A stretch of DNA of 64,000 nt from Rhodospirillales bacterium (GTDB lineage Bacteria; Pseudomonadota; Alphaproteobacteria; Micavibrionales; Micavibrionaceae): assembly GCA_020638335.1 (NCBI GenBank), contig JACKIT010000006.1:1-64000 (forward strand), given 5' to 3'. The notes under the pieces are model-generated. The model saw only the letters and a list, made by a program, of their open reading frames with translations. It had not been told where the DNA came from and did no database searches. Shown piece after piece: positions 42,141 to 51,324 of the stretch. Made by a program: the position numbers and the translations under genes. The number at the start of each line of letters is the position of its first letter. Position 1 is the stretch's first letter.

Positions 42141-42997
42141 GCGCAACCTCTTACGGCCTCATTGCTCTGGCAATGTTTACTATCGGCAATATTCTGGTTG
42201 TATTAACCAGTACCATTCCAGGCTTGCAAGTGGCTGCTATGTCGCTTTTCCTAGGAGCGTCGGGAATGAGCATCTTCCAGATAGTCAAAGGCCAACCTAT
42301 CCGCGCGTACTGGCATCAACCTGCATCCCATTACGCTTTTTTGGTGGGCGGTGTCGGTATATATACTGCACTCATTTACGTTGCTTTCCGCTATGCACCT
42401 CCCTTTGAAGTTAACGCGATCAACTACCTCTGGCCAATCCTGCTTGTCGGATTTTCCGCCCTGTTCCATACCGGTACGCTAAATGCTTCTAAAATCTTCG
42501 GAGTAGCGATGGGCTTCCTTGGAACATTTTTGATTTTTGTTCCTGCACAGGCAAACGGATTTATGGATGGCCTACAATCAGGACATTTTTTAGCCCTGAT
42601 TGCCGCTATCCTGTGGGCAGCCTATTCTGCCTTGGCTAAAAACAAAACCTATCCTGCCGGATTAATGGCACCAGCCATGTTTATTTCGGCTTTTTTGTGT
42701 GCAGGCCTGCATTTGATGTTTGAAGAAACAGTAATGCCAGTGGGAATAGAGTGGGGGTACGTGCTTTTGCTCGGTTTTTTTCGCCTGTCCTATTTGTTCT
42801 GGGATGAATCCATGCGTGGTGGTAATGTTGTTTTTTTAGCATCTCTGGCATATTTTGTACCGCTAGCCTCAACTCTGCTTTTTATTGCATTCGGCTATAC
42901 GGCAGCCAATATTTGGATTGGGCTGGGTGCGGGCTTCATCGTATCAGGCTGCGTGGTTGTCAATTTTGGAAATTTTAAAAGGCTTCTCAAACAATGA
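42137..42997 (+). CDS. DMT/EamA-family transporter
   Basis: 286 residues with about ten hydrophobic helices in two similar halves. FRYAPPFEVNAINYLWPILLVGFSALF in the first half and SLAYFVPLASTLLFIAFGY in the second are EamA features close to the aromatic amino acid exporter YddG. Likely exports small metabolites from the cytosol. Start overlaps the fmt stop by 4 bp; truA overlaps its stop in the same way. Confidence 0.9.
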   Translation: MSATSYGLIALAMFTIGNILVVLTSTIPGLQVAAMSLFLGASGMSIFQIVKGQPIRAYWHQPASHYAFLVGGVGIYTALIYVAFRYAPPFEVNAINYLWPILLVGFSALFHTGTLNASKIFGVAMGFLGTFLIFVPAQANGFMDGLQSGHFLALIAAILWAAYSALAKNKTYPAGLMAPAMFISAFLCAGLHLMFEETVMPVGIEWGYVLLLGFFRLSYLFWDESMRGGNVVFLASLAYFVPLASTLLFIAFGYTAANIWIGLGAGFIVSGCVVVNFGNFKRLLKQ

Positions 42998-43770
42998 CCC
43001 AGCGCTACCGCCTCACTATAGAATATAATGGCAGCGATTATGCCGGTTGGCAACGCCAGGAAAATGGCAGACCACAGACCATTCAGGGCGAAATTGAAAA
43101 GGCTGTAAAAGCCTTTTCCGGCCAGGACACCACCGTCCAGTCATCCGGGCGTACGGATGCAGGCGTACACGCATACGGACAAATCGCCCATGTCGATCTG
43201 GAGGACCTCACCCGGCCCATGCAGCCCTTTGAAATCGCCAAGGCGATCAACGCCCATCTGTACCCCCAGCCAATCTGTATTTTATCTGCAGAGCCAGCAC
43301 CCGATGATTTCCACGCGCGCTTCAGCGCTAAAAACAAACGCTATATTTATCGCATCTTAAACCGTCAGGCTTTTCCGGCCATCGAACGCGGTTTTGTCTG
43401 GCATATCCGGCGACCGCTCGATGTGCCTGCAATGCAAGAAGCCGCGCAAGTTCTGCTCGGCCATCACGATTTCACAACTTTCCGCGATTCTGAATGTCAG
43501 GCTCAAAACCCTATGCGTACACTTGACCGCCTTGATGTGAGTGCACGCGAATACGATACTGGCGGCGGCATTGAAATCCGTATCGCAGCCGAAGCCAAAT
43601 CTTTCCTTCATCATATGGTGCGCAATCTTGTCGGTACGTTGACCCTTGTTGGCGAAGGCAAATGGAGCGCCGCAGACGTAACCGAGGCGTTGGAAGCCAA
43701 AGACCGCTGCGCAGGTGGGCCAACTGCTCCGGCGGCTGGATTGTTTCTCGAAAGGGTTGATTATGAGTGA
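42994..43770 (+). CDS. truA: tRNA pseudouridine(38-40) synthase
   Basis: 258 residues. YNGSDYAGWQRQENG, SSGRTDAGVHAYGQIAH with the catalytic Asp, RYIYRIL, and HHMVRNLVGTL. Modifies the anticodon stem-loop positions 38-40. Overlaps both neighbours (ATGA with the transporter, 8 bp with the YqfO-like gene). Confidence 0.97.
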   Translation: MTQRYRLTIEYNGSDYAGWQRQENGRPQTIQGEIEKAVKAFSGQDTTVQSSGRTDAGVHAYGQIAHVDLEDLTRPMQPFEIAKAINAHLYPQPICILSAEPAPDDFHARFSAKNKRYIYRILNRQAFPAIERGFVWHIRRPLDVPAMQEAAQVLLGHHDFTTFRDSECQAQNPMRTLDRLDVSAREYDTGGGIEIRIAAEAKSFLHHMVRNLVGTLTLVGEGKWSAADVTEALEAKDRCAGGPTAPAAGLFLERVDYE

Positions 43771-44095
43771 TCTGGTAAAATCCAAACGCGTTGTGACCTT
43801 CGTTCCGGCCGCCAACGCCAATGAATTCGCTAAAACCATGGCTGCGCATATCCCGCACCTGTTTGGTGAGTATGATTCCGTATGTTGGTGGAGCGCTCCC
43901 AAAATGGAGGATGGCACAGAGCAATTTCGCCCGTTGGTCGGGGATGTTGAACAAACCCCATCCGTTCGCATGGAATTTTCCATCCCCGATGATGATGCCG
44001 CTCTAAAAAACTTTACCGCAACACTCAAAAAGCATCACCTCTGGCAAGAACCCGTGATTTTGATTTTCGACAGCCAGATTATCCACCACCAATAA
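43763..44095 (+). CDS. Stand-alone YqfO/NIF3-insert-like protein
   Basis: 110 residues from ATG 43763 inside the truA stop. VVTFVPAANANEFAKTM, HLFGEYDSVCWWSAP, EQFRPLVGDVEQ, RMEFSIPDD and LKKHHLWQEPVILI follow the pattern of the domain inserted in YqfO-type NIF3 proteins, which has a CutA/PII-like fold (FVP, IGxYDxCxW, QFRPLxG, HPYEEP). Function of the stand-alone form is unknown. Confidence 0.8.
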   Translation: MSDLVKSKRVVTFVPAANANEFAKTMAAHIPHLFGEYDSVCWWSAPKMEDGTEQFRPLVGDVEQTPSVRMEFSIPDDDAALKNFTATLKKHHLWQEPVILIFDSQIIHHQ

Positions 44096-44163
44096 ATTAT
44101 GTAAAAAATAATTGGACTTTTAGCATTCTCTGTTCTATAAAACAACGCAAGGAGACACAGGCC

Positions 44164-44847
44164 ATGCGTTTGATTTTTTGCACCCTCATGATAATGTTTG
44201 CTATAAGCTCTAGCGCCCCTGCCACATTTGCACAGGATCTCAAAACCACGCGCATATGGGAAGAGCTTGAAAAAATTGAGAAGTCTCGCCCATTGCGCAG
44301 CTCCAGATATATTTCCTCAAAGGCCGTTATCTCTGATCGGGTTTTGGATAAAACCAACCGCGTAATCGGTGAAATCCGCGATGTTGTGCTCGACCGCAAC
44401 GGTGCGATCTCTTATCTCAATATCGATTTTAACCGCCTGCGCTTAGGCACAGGCCCGATACTGGTTGATTATGACGAAATGGGCCTGCGCCCGGCCAGCA
44501 ACGGCTATAAAATGGGCTACACCGACGATGATATTCGCGCCCGCCTGCCGCAAATTCTTAGCAATATTGAGAGCGCCTCCGGACAAGAAACAGATACGTA
44601 CAGCATTAAAAATTTGGTTGGTCATACACTCTACAGCGCCGATGGTCGCAAACTTGGCGCCATAGAAGATATCTTGTTTGATCATGGCGGTTATCGCGCC
44701 GAATTGCTGTATGTTGCGTTGTCGCACAAATCTGCGCACGGAAAATCATTAGCAATCCCGTTTCGTGAAGCGTACTACAAAACGGAAAAACTCATCCTTA
44801 AAAACGATTATGCAGATACCATATTGGTATTTGCTCAGGAAAAATAA
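44164..44847 (+). CDS. Exported PRC-barrel domain protein
   Basis: 227 residues with a signal peptide (cut near FAQD, residue 23). Two PRC-barrel-like units: ISDRVLDKTNRVIGEIRDVVLDRNGAISYLNIDF and LVGHTLYSADGRKLGAIEDILFDHGGYRAELLYV. PRC barrels bind proteins or RNA; an exported pair is common in alphaproteobacteria but uncharacterised. ATG has AAGGAGACACAGGCC upstream. Its stop overlaps the convergent dapE by 13 bp. Confidence 0.87.
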   Translation: MRLIFCTLMIMFAISSSAPATFAQDLKTTRIWEELEKIEKSRPLRSSRYISSKAVISDRVLDKTNRVIGEIRDVVLDRNGAISYLNIDFNRLRLGTGPILVDYDEMGLRPASNGYKMGYTDDDIRARLPQILSNIESASGQETDTYSIKNLVGHTLYSADGRKLGAIEDILFDHGGYRAELLYVALSHKSAHGKSLAIPFREAYYKTEKLILKNDYADTILVFAQEK

Positions 44848-45965
44848 CGCTCCAACACGCGGGTGTAAATTTTCACCAGATCCTCAAGGTCTGACACTTT
44901 CGCATTTTCGTCAATCTGGTGAATACTCTCATTAATACCGCCGCATTCGATCACGGGACAATAATTGACAATAAACCGCGCATCAGACGTACCGCCGCTG
45001 GTCGTGCATTCAGGCTTAAGGCCAGTCACATCTTCAACCGCCCCAACCAATATATCCGACCACGCGCCAGGCTGCGTAATAAAGCTTTCGGCATTGCCCT
45101 CAAATTCAATTTCATAATCAAACCCCGTAGAATCTAGCAATTCCGTGATTTTGGTTTTTAAACTGGCGCTCGACCAGTGATCATTAAAGCGAATATTAAA
45201 CGTAACCCAGCCATGCTCGGGAATGACATTGGTTGCTTTATTACCTACATCAATAGTCGTAATTTCCAAATTGGTCGGCGGAAAGAACTCCGAACCCTCA
45301 TCAAAGGTATGGCTGGTTAATACATTAAGCAGCTTAACCAAACGCGGCATCGGGTTATCCGCCAGATGTTGATAGGCCACATGACCCTGCTTACCTTTGA
45401 CGGTGAGATGGCCATTCAAGGACCCTCTGCGCCCGACTTTGATCTCTTGTCCCAAATGTTCGGGATTAGTCGGCTCACCAACCAGACAGACATCCGGCAC
45501 ATGTCCATTTTTCTCCATCCACTCCAGCACCTTCACCGTGCCGTCTACGGCCAGATCTTCTTCATCTCCGGTGATCAGCATGCTGATCGAACCTTTAAGA
45601 TCGTTGTTTCGGAGATATTTCTTTGCCGCAACAGCAAACGCGGCGACCGAACCTTTCATATCGCTGGCCCCGCGACCGTAAAGCACACCGTCTTTCACTT
45701 CCGGATTAAACGGCCCGAATGTCCATTGCTCCTCCGGCCCCGGCGGCACCACATCGGTATGCCCGGCGTAACATAAATGCGGCCCTTCGGTGCCGATCCG
45801 GGCGAAGAGGTTGGGCACTTCGTATCCTTCTTCGGCAAAGGGTAAATGGTAGCATTCAAATCCCAGCCCTTCCAGAAATTCAGCCAGCAACACTTGCGCC
45901 CCTGCATCTTCAGGCGTCACTGAAGGGCAGGCGATCAGTTTTTGTGTAAGGGTCAGGACATCCAT
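44835..45965 (-). CDS. dapE: Succinyl-diaminopimelate desuccinylase
   Basis: Lysine/peptidoglycan pathway: N-succinyl-LL-DAP to LL-DAP. 376 residues, M20 fold. CYAGHTDVVPPG and GRGASDMKGSVAAF hold metal ligands, ITGDEEDLAVDGT the catalytic Glu, FNIRFNDHW and TSGGTSDARFI the dimerisation and substrate parts. Separated by 3 bp from dapD upstream. Confidence 0.96.
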   Translation of the reverse strand: MDVLTLTQKLIACPSVTPEDAGAQVLLAEFLEGLGFECYHLPFAEEGYEVPNLFARIGTEGPHLCYAGHTDVVPPGPEEQWTFGPFNPEVKDGVLYGRGASDMKGSVAAFAVAAKKYLRNNDLKGSISMLITGDEEDLAVDGTVKVLEWMEKNGHVPDVCLVGEPTNPEHLGQEIKVGRRGSLNGHLTVKGKQGHVAYQHLADNPMPRLVKLLNVLTSHTFDEGSEFFPPTNLEITTIDVGNKATNVIPEHGWVTFNIRFNDHWSSASLKTKITELLDSTGFDYEIEFEGNAESFITQPGAWSDILVGAVEDVTGLKPECTTSGGTSDARFIVNYCPVIECGGINESIHQIDENAKVSDLEDLVKIYTRVLERYFS

Positions 45966-45968
45966 AAC

Positions 45969-46826
45969 CTAATCCCGTAGCAGATCGTTGATACTGGTTT
46001 TAGAGCGCGTTTGCGCATCAACGCGCTTCACAATGACCGCACATCCAAGATTTGGCCCCGGCGTTCCATCGGGCAAAGGCTTGCCCGGCATGCTACCGGG
46101 AACAACCACGGAATAAGCCGGAACGCGGCCTCTAAACACTTCACCGGTTTCCCGATCAATAATTTTGGTGGATGCGCTGATAAACACGCCCATGGAAAGC
46201 ACGCAGCCTTCTTCAATGATTACACCTTCAACAACCTCGGAGCGTGCGCCGATAAAACAATTATCCTCAATAATCGTCGGCGCAGCCTGCAAGGGCTCCA
46301 AAACCCCGCCAATCCCAACACCGCCGGACAGGTGCACATTTTTGCCGATTTGTGCGCAAGAGCCAACCGTTACCCACGTATCAACCATCGTGCCTTCATC
46401 AACAAACGCCCCAACATTAACAAAGCTCGGCATCAATACCGCGCCCTTGGCGATATGGGCGCTATAACGCACCACGCAGTTTGGGACCGCGCGAAAACCT
46501 GCTTTTTCAAATTCCGCCTTATCCCAACCGTCAAACTTGCTGGCAACCTTGTCATACCAACCTGAGCCATCAGGTCCGCCGGAAATTTTTTGCATCGGGT
46601 TAAGCCGGAACGATAGCAGCACGGCCTTTTTCAGCCATTGATTGACCTGCCATCCTTCGCCTGTTTTCTCCGCTACACGAAGATCGCCTGCATCCAGCAT
46701 CGCCAGAGCTTGCTCTACGGCCTCGCGCGTCTCACCCCCTGTTTCGGGACTTAGGTCATCACGCGCATCCCATGCGCTTTCAATCGCGGTTTCAAGATTG
46801 CTAAGTTGTGCTGCAGCTTGGCCCAT
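45969..46826 (-). CDS. dapD: 2,3,4,5-tetrahydropyridine-2,6-dicarboxylate N-succinyltransferase
   Basis: Step before dapE in the succinylase branch of lysine/DAP synthesis. 285 residues from ATG 46826, AAGGA upstream. Helical N-terminus, then a left-handed beta-helix with hexapeptide repeats: GAFVDEGTMVDTWVTVGSCAQIG, GGVGIGGVLEPLQAAPTIIEDNCFIGARSEVVEGVIIEEG. Co-transcribed with dapE. Confidence 0.97.
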   Translation of the reverse strand: MGQAAAQLSNLETAIESAWDARDDLSPETGGETREAVEQALAMLDAGDLRVAEKTGEGWQVNQWLKKAVLLSFRLNPMQKISGGPDGSGWYDKVASKFDGWDKAEFEKAGFRAVPNCVVRYSAHIAKGAVLMPSFVNVGAFVDEGTMVDTWVTVGSCAQIGKNVHLSGGVGIGGVLEPLQAAPTIIEDNCFIGARSEVVEGVIIEEGCVLSMGVFISASTKIIDRETGEVFRGRVPAYSVVVPGSMPGKPLPDGTPGPNLGCAVIVKRVDAQTRSKTSINDLLRD

Positions 46827-46930
46827 ATGTCTGTATCCTTGTGTAAGTAACAAATATGGCCTGCACTTGACCATGAAGCGAATAAAAAATCAAGACGGAG
46901 GCGGCTTTTGCCAAAATGGAATGCGTATTT

Positions 46931-47608
46931 TTAGGTGAAAAGAAGCTTTTTCGCACGCTCCAGTTTTTTAATTTCCCCGCGTTTGAGATAGCGCTTAACA
47001 GGCTCCAGTAATTGAATGACCAACCGATAATTTTTTTCGCGGTAAGCTTTAGCGGCATGCTGACACGTTGCATCAATACTGCTCTTATGTTTTTCACGAA
47101 TGCTTTGTTCCAACTGCTTATGGCGAATGGTCATGGCGCGGTTTAGCAGCTTATCGCCAGGTTCTAATAAAATTTGACTGTGTTTTTCAAAACTTTTTGC
47201 CATCTCACGAATTGTTTTTTCAATGAGGCTGGCATCGTTAATGCCCCAATCGCCACGCAACGCCGGATCAGATTTCCGCGCCGCTGTCATAATTTCGCTA
47301 AGCTCAAATCTATCAATTGGATTATAAAACGCATGGGATTCTATGAGAAACTGGCTACTGCTATAGGTGATTTCAAATGCCTGTTCACCCTTCTCATAAC
47401 GCGTTACAGCCATAAACGGCCCATTAAATTCTTGTTGGTTAAGGGGTTTGATCATCTTATAATTATTGCGATATTCTAGGAGACCGCAAAAAAACATATA
47501 GCCATAGCGTTGCTCCAAAAACCTGAAATGCCGCTCGCATTCGGAAAAAAAGCACTGCAATAGCGCTCCGTTGAATCTTAAATTTTCTGATACCCCTGTT
47601 TTACTCAT
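46931..47608 (-). CDS. Hypothetical protein
   Basis: About 225 residues from ATG 47608 (MSKTGVSENLRFNG); the frame is open to 47710 but that part would cross the promoter of the divergent FemAB-like gene. Not recognised. Aromatic-rich first half (ECERHFRFLEQRYGYMFFCGLLEYRN), basic helical C-terminus (REKNYRLVIQLLEPVKRYLKRGEIKKLERAKK) with a TPR-like look. No signal or membrane helix. Lone gene between dapD and the FemAB-like gene. Confidence 0.65.
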   Translation of the reverse strand: MSKTGVSENLRFNGALLQCFFSECERHFRFLEQRYGYMFFCGLLEYRNNYKMIKPLNQQEFNGPFMAVTRYEKGEQAFEITYSSSQFLIESHAFYNPIDRFELSEIMTAARKSDPALRGDWGINDASLIEKTIREMAKSFEKHSQILLEPGDKLLNRAMTIRHKQLEQSIREKHKSSIDATCQHAAKAYREKNYRLVIQLLEPVKRYLKRGEIKKLERAKKLLFT

Positions 47609-47695
47609 ACCACTTACGTATACACCCCTAAAAATAGCTCCGAAATTAACCTGCAATACCTTATCATCAGAGCGAAAATTTGTTATTGAAGGAAT

Positions 47696-48655
47696 ATGAA
47701 ACCGCCCCATTTACAGTGCCAGATTAACTGGATACCCCAATTTACTAATATAAGGAAAGAATATTTCGGAAAAGTTAAAAATTCCAATATCTTACAAGCT
47801 CTTTCGTATAGGTCTGCTCTAAAGCAGACGTCTTTGCAGACCTCAAAAGCGGCGCTGGTATTGATTGATGGGCATAAAGCGGGTTACCTGCAAACCGTTG
47901 AAACCAATATAGCCAAGGGTTTCCTTCACTTTATAGTGCTTGATCGCGGACCATTATGGTTTGATGGTTTTGGCCGCGTGGAGCATTTCGATGCTTTTTG
48001 TACGGCTTTGCGCCAGGAATTTCCCCGCCGACCAGGCCGATTCATGCGTTTTATCCCTGAAATCGAAGACTCCGAAGAGATTCAAAACATCATGAAGATG
48101 CATGGTTTTCGTAAAAAAGCACCCGGTTATCAGACAATCTGGCTGGATTTACACCATGATGAGGAAACTCTGCGGGCCAATTTAAAAAGCAATTGGCGCG
48201 GACATCTGCGGCAAGCAGAAAAGAGTGGGTTGAGCGTGGAATGGGATATAAAAGGCCGTTATATTGATTGGATACTACGGGGCTATGCACAGGATAAAGC
48301 AACGAAGGGTTACCCCGGTCCATCCGTTCAATTTATGAAAAGGCTTGCTGAGATCTGTGCAAAGGAAAAAGAGCTCTTGATTGGTCGCGCGTTACTGGAT
48401 GGAAAACCCATCGCAGGAGTGTTGATTCTGTTTCATGGTCAAAGCGCAACCTATCAGATCGGCTTCAGCAGCCCGCTGGGCCGAGAAAAATCAGCACATA
48501 ATTTCTTATTGTGGAAAAGCTTGTTATACTTAAAAAGGAATGGTTTTTCAGCGTTCGATCTTGGAGGCGTAAACGATGATACCGCACAAGGCGTTAAAAA
48601 ATTTAAACAAGGGCTTGGTGGCCGCTGCATTACTCTGGCTGGCCTCTACGGCTAG
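47696..48655 (+). CDS. FemAB/GNAT-family aminoacyl- or acyltransferase
   Basis: 319 residues. Two GNAT-like halves of the FemAB type: LVLIDGHKAGYLQTVE, FLHFIVLDRGPLWF; then ETLRANLKSNWRGHLRQAEKSG, YPGPSVQFMKRLAE, GRALLDGKPIAGVLILFHGQSATYQIGFSS, AHNFLLWKSLLYLKRNGFSAFDLGGV. FemABX proteins add amino acids to peptidoglycan stem peptides in Gram-positives; Gram-negative members often modify lipids or exopolysaccharide precursors. The start codon is preceded by GAAGGAAT. The next gene overlaps by 80 bp. Confidence 0.85.
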   Translation: MKPPHLQCQINWIPQFTNIRKEYFGKVKNSNILQALSYRSALKQTSLQTSKAALVLIDGHKAGYLQTVETNIAKGFLHFIVLDRGPLWFDGFGRVEHFDAFCTALRQEFPRRPGRFMRFIPEIEDSEEIQNIMKMHGFRKKAPGYQTIWLDLHHDEETLRANLKSNWRGHLRQAEKSGLSVEWDIKGRYIDWILRGYAQDKATKGYPGPSVQFMKRLAEICAKEKELLIGRALLDGKPIAGVLILFHGQSATYQIGFSSPLGREKSAHNFLLWKSLLYLKRNGFSAFDLGGVNDDTAQGVKKFKQGLGGRCITLAGLYG

Positions 48656-49463
48656 CCCAGCTGCTGCTGGAGAAACGTTGCGTCAGCAATTGGTTTATGA
48701 AGTCTATGCCGGCGGTATTCACGCTGTGCAGGCTCACATGGATATTGATCTATCCAAAAAGAATAAATACGATTTGATTCTCGATGCCAAAACCCGTGGA
48801 TTTCTCAGTTCTCTGGTCCCATGGAAAGGCACTTTCGAAAGTCACGGCTGGATACTCAAAGACGGTAAATATCAACCCCAAAAACACCAATCCACTGCCA
48901 CGTGGCGCGACGAAAAAGACATTAAAGAATATCTCTATAACAAAAACGGCTCGTTTAAATCGCTGCGCATCACTGACGAACATAGCGATGCCGAATTGCG
49001 GGAAGTAAATGACGAAGTCACCAACGGAACTGTTGATACTCTGAGTGCCACATTGCAGGTTCTGGACGCCTATAATGAAACGGGTACATGCGCCGGTGAA
49101 TCGGAAGTATTCGATGGCAAACGCCGCTTTAAACAGATCTTCAGACACGAAGAAGCCGTAACCCTCACAGAATCAAAATATAATATTTATGGCGGCCCGG
49201 CAGCAAAATGCACAGTTGAAGTCGTGCCCGTAAATGGTGAGTGGCACAAAAAACCCCGCGGCTGGATGTCGATTCAGGAACAGGGCCGCGCAAAAGGCAC
49301 TATGCCGACCGTCTGGATCGCCAAAATGTCCGAAAACGGTCCGGCAATTCCGGTAAAAATCCGTGTTAAAACGGCTTATGGTACATTGTTCATGCATCTG
49401 GCCGAATATAAATCCGCCGACACCATCCTCGTGGCCGAAAAACGCGTGACCGAAGACGAATAA
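48576..49463 (+). CDS. DUF3108 domain-containing exported protein
   Basis: 295 residues. A strong ribosome site (TTGGAGGCGTAAACG-ATG) fixes the start inside the previous gene. Signal peptide to about residue 31 (ASPAAAGE). DUF3108 features: LVYEVYAGGIHAVQAHMDI, TRGFLSSLVPWKGTFESHGW, VDTLSATLQVLDAY, YGGPAAKCTVEVVPV. A beta-rich periplasmic protein of unknown function. Co-expressed with the FemAB-like gene. Confidence 0.88.
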   Translation: MIPHKALKNLNKGLVAAALLWLASTASPAAAGETLRQQLVYEVYAGGIHAVQAHMDIDLSKKNKYDLILDAKTRGFLSSLVPWKGTFESHGWILKDGKYQPQKHQSTATWRDEKDIKEYLYNKNGSFKSLRITDEHSDAELREVNDEVTNGTVDTLSATLQVLDAYNETGTCAGESEVFDGKRRFKQIFRHEEAVTLTESKYNIYGGPAAKCTVEVVPVNGEWHKKPRGWMSIQEQGRAKGTMPTVWIAKMSENGPAIPVKIRVKTAYGTLFMHLAEYKSADTILVAEKRVTEDE

Positions 49464-49512
49464 CCCGCAATATTTACTTGTATTTGCGGTGTGTTTGGCG
49501 ACAATAGCCTTT

Positions 49513-50880
49513 ATGAGCACAAAACCACTCGCGATTGTTATTCTTGCGGCGGGCTTCGGCACACGCATGAAGTCCTCTCAAGCCAAAGTCATGCATACAT
49601 TGGCAGGCAAGCCGATGATAAATTGGCTGCTGAATTCCTGCGAAAGCTTGAATCCTGAGAAAATTGTAGTCGTCATCGGCCCGGAGATGCCGGATCTTGA
49701 AAAAGCCGTCAAACCCCATATCTGTGTTGTGCAGAAAGTTCGCGATGGCACTGGCGGTGCTGTACGCACGGCAATGTCTGCGCTTGAAGGCTTCGGCGGC
49801 GATGTTCTGATTTTGCTTGGCGACACGCCTCTCATCACTCCAGCAACACTCTCCGCCCTGCGCGTTGCCAAAGACGATCACGCACTAGCAATTCTGGGTT
49901 GCATCATGGATAATCCTCACGGCTATGGCCGCCTGATTCTAGGGCAGGATGGTATGCTCGAAAACATCATTGAGGAAAAAGACGCCGATCCTGAACAAAA
50001 AGCAATCCAGCTCGTCAATACCGGCGCTTTTTGCGCCGATGGATCGCAGCTTTGCGGTTGGCTTAATCAAATAGACTCCAACAACTCCCAAAACGAATTT
50101 TACATTACGCAGCTCCCGGCCATTATTCGTGAGCAAGGCGGTGTAACTGCCGCCGCAATCATCAAAAATCCGGCTGAAGTAAAAGGGTGCAACACCCGAA
50201 CAGACCTTGCGGCGCTTGAAAAAACGCTGCAAACGCGATTGCGTGAGGATCTGATGAACGAGGGCGTGTTCATGCAAGATCCCGATACAGTGTATCTGTG
50301 GCATGACACCAAAATTGCTCCGGATTGCATAATTGAACCTAATGTTTATTTCGGTCCCGGCGTAACGCTGGAATCCCGCGTCCATATAAAAGCTTTCAGC
50401 TATCTCGAAGGCGCGCATGTAAAAGCAGAGGCATCCGTTGGGCCGTTTGCACGTTTGCGCCCCGATACGCAAATCGGAAAAGGCGCGCGCATCGGTAATT
50501 TTGTAGAGATCAAAAAATCAATTATCGGGCCGGGCAGTAAAATCGGCCATCTTGCCTATGTTGGTGATTGTCATATGGGCGAAGAAGTGAATTTCTCCGC
50601 CGGAGCTATTACTGTGAATTACGACGGCTTCCAAAAACACCGCACTGTCATCGGTAAAAACGTTATGGTTGGCTCGAACGTCAATCTGGTTGCACCCGTG
50701 CACATTGATGACGGCGCATTCGTTGCCGCCGGTTCGACCATCACCGAAGACGTGCCCGCCGATGCGCTGTCCATCGCCCGCGATCCGGCCGAAATCCGTC
50801 AGGGCTGGGCTGCCAAATACCGTAAAATCAAGGAAGCGGCCCAAAAGAAATCAAGGAAGCGGCCCAAAAAAGCTTCCTGA
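49513..50880 (+). CDS. glmU: Bifunctional GlmU: GlcN-1-P acetyltransferase / GlcNAc-1-P uridyltransferase
   Basis: Makes UDP-GlcNAc for peptidoglycan and LPS. 455 residues from ATG 49513. Uridyltransferase domain: ILAAGFGTRMKSS, KVRDGTGGAVRTAM, LILLGDTPLI. Acetyltransferase beta-helix: VYFGPGVTLESRVHIKAFSYLEGAHV, VGPFARLRPDTQIGKGARIGNFVEIKKS, AGAITVNYDGFQKHRTVIG. The C-terminus has a 23-bp tandem duplication (50825-50870) that shifts frame and makes a basic tail KKSRKRPKKAS. glmS lies two genes downstream. Confidence 0.97.
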   Translation: MSTKPLAIVILAAGFGTRMKSSQAKVMHTLAGKPMINWLLNSCESLNPEKIVVVIGPEMPDLEKAVKPHICVVQKVRDGTGGAVRTAMSALEGFGGDVLILLGDTPLITPATLSALRVAKDDHALAILGCIMDNPHGYGRLILGQDGMLENIIEEKDADPEQKAIQLVNTGAFCADGSQLCGWLNQIDSNNSQNEFYITQLPAIIREQGGVTAAAIIKNPAEVKGCNTRTDLAALEKTLQTRLREDLMNEGVFMQDPDTVYLWHDTKIAPDCIIEPNVYFGPGVTLESRVHIKAFSYLEGAHVKAEASVGPFARLRPDTQIGKGARIGNFVEIKKSIIGPGSKIGHLAYVGDCHMGEEVNFSAGAITVNYDGFQKHRTVIGKNVMVGSNVNLVAPVHIDDGAFVAAGSTITEDVPADALSIARDPAEIRQGWAAKYRKIKEAAQKKSRKRPKKAS

Positions 50881-50952
50881 TTTTATTGTGGGAAATATCG
50901 CTTGGCGCTCGTAAATTTTTTAAATAATTCTATGAAAGCCTGTACCTTAGAA

Positions 50953-51246
50953 ATGGTCATGCGCTTTTTTCTTTTCGCAATATTACTGTCGGTTATTCCT
51001 CTGTCTGCTCATGCAGCCTGTGAAGGCTATAATAACGCCATGAACGCGCTGGAAGCGGCCATTGCCGAAAGCTACCGTCCCAAAATGCAACCGCCGCTAA
51101 AATATCGCGACCGCGATGATGGCCCGCCTATCGCCGCCATCGACGCAGCAATTAACGATCTCGAAACCGCAATCCAAAAATCAGACACACCCCAAACACG
51201 TGCGCCAGCCCAATCCTATCCCCACCGCCAAAAACCCCGCCTGTAA
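50953..51246 (+). CDS. Small exported protein of unknown function
   Basis: About 97 residues. Signal peptide RFFLFAILLSVIPLSAHA, then a short mature part: ACEGYNNAMNALEAAIAESY and DDGPPIAAIDAAINDLETAIQKSD, two similar helical segments, with a Pro-rich end. Start uncertain: ATG at 50932, 50953 or 50959, none with a strong ribosome site. Between glmU and glmS on the same strand. Confidence 0.55.
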   Translation: MVMRFFLFAILLSVIPLSAHAACEGYNNAMNALEAAIAESYRPKMQPPLKYRDRDDGPPIAAIDAAINDLETAIQKSDTPQTRAPAQSYPHRQKPRL

Positions 51247-51324
51247 CATCCCGCAACATCATGTGACTTGCGGTTTGCGCTGAAACCATTAAATTCTTCA
51301 GGAAACAAAAAAGAAGAACATTAT

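Noticed and set aside
49513..50880. GlmU C-terminal basic tail as a sequencing artefact
   Set aside because: Kept as a real duplication because both copies are complete (22 of 23 bases) and followed by a sensible stop; flagged as a finding instead.
51247..51324. glmS ribozyme upstream of glmS
   Set aside because: Only 78 bp of leader, without the ribozyme core; also not expected in proteobacteria.
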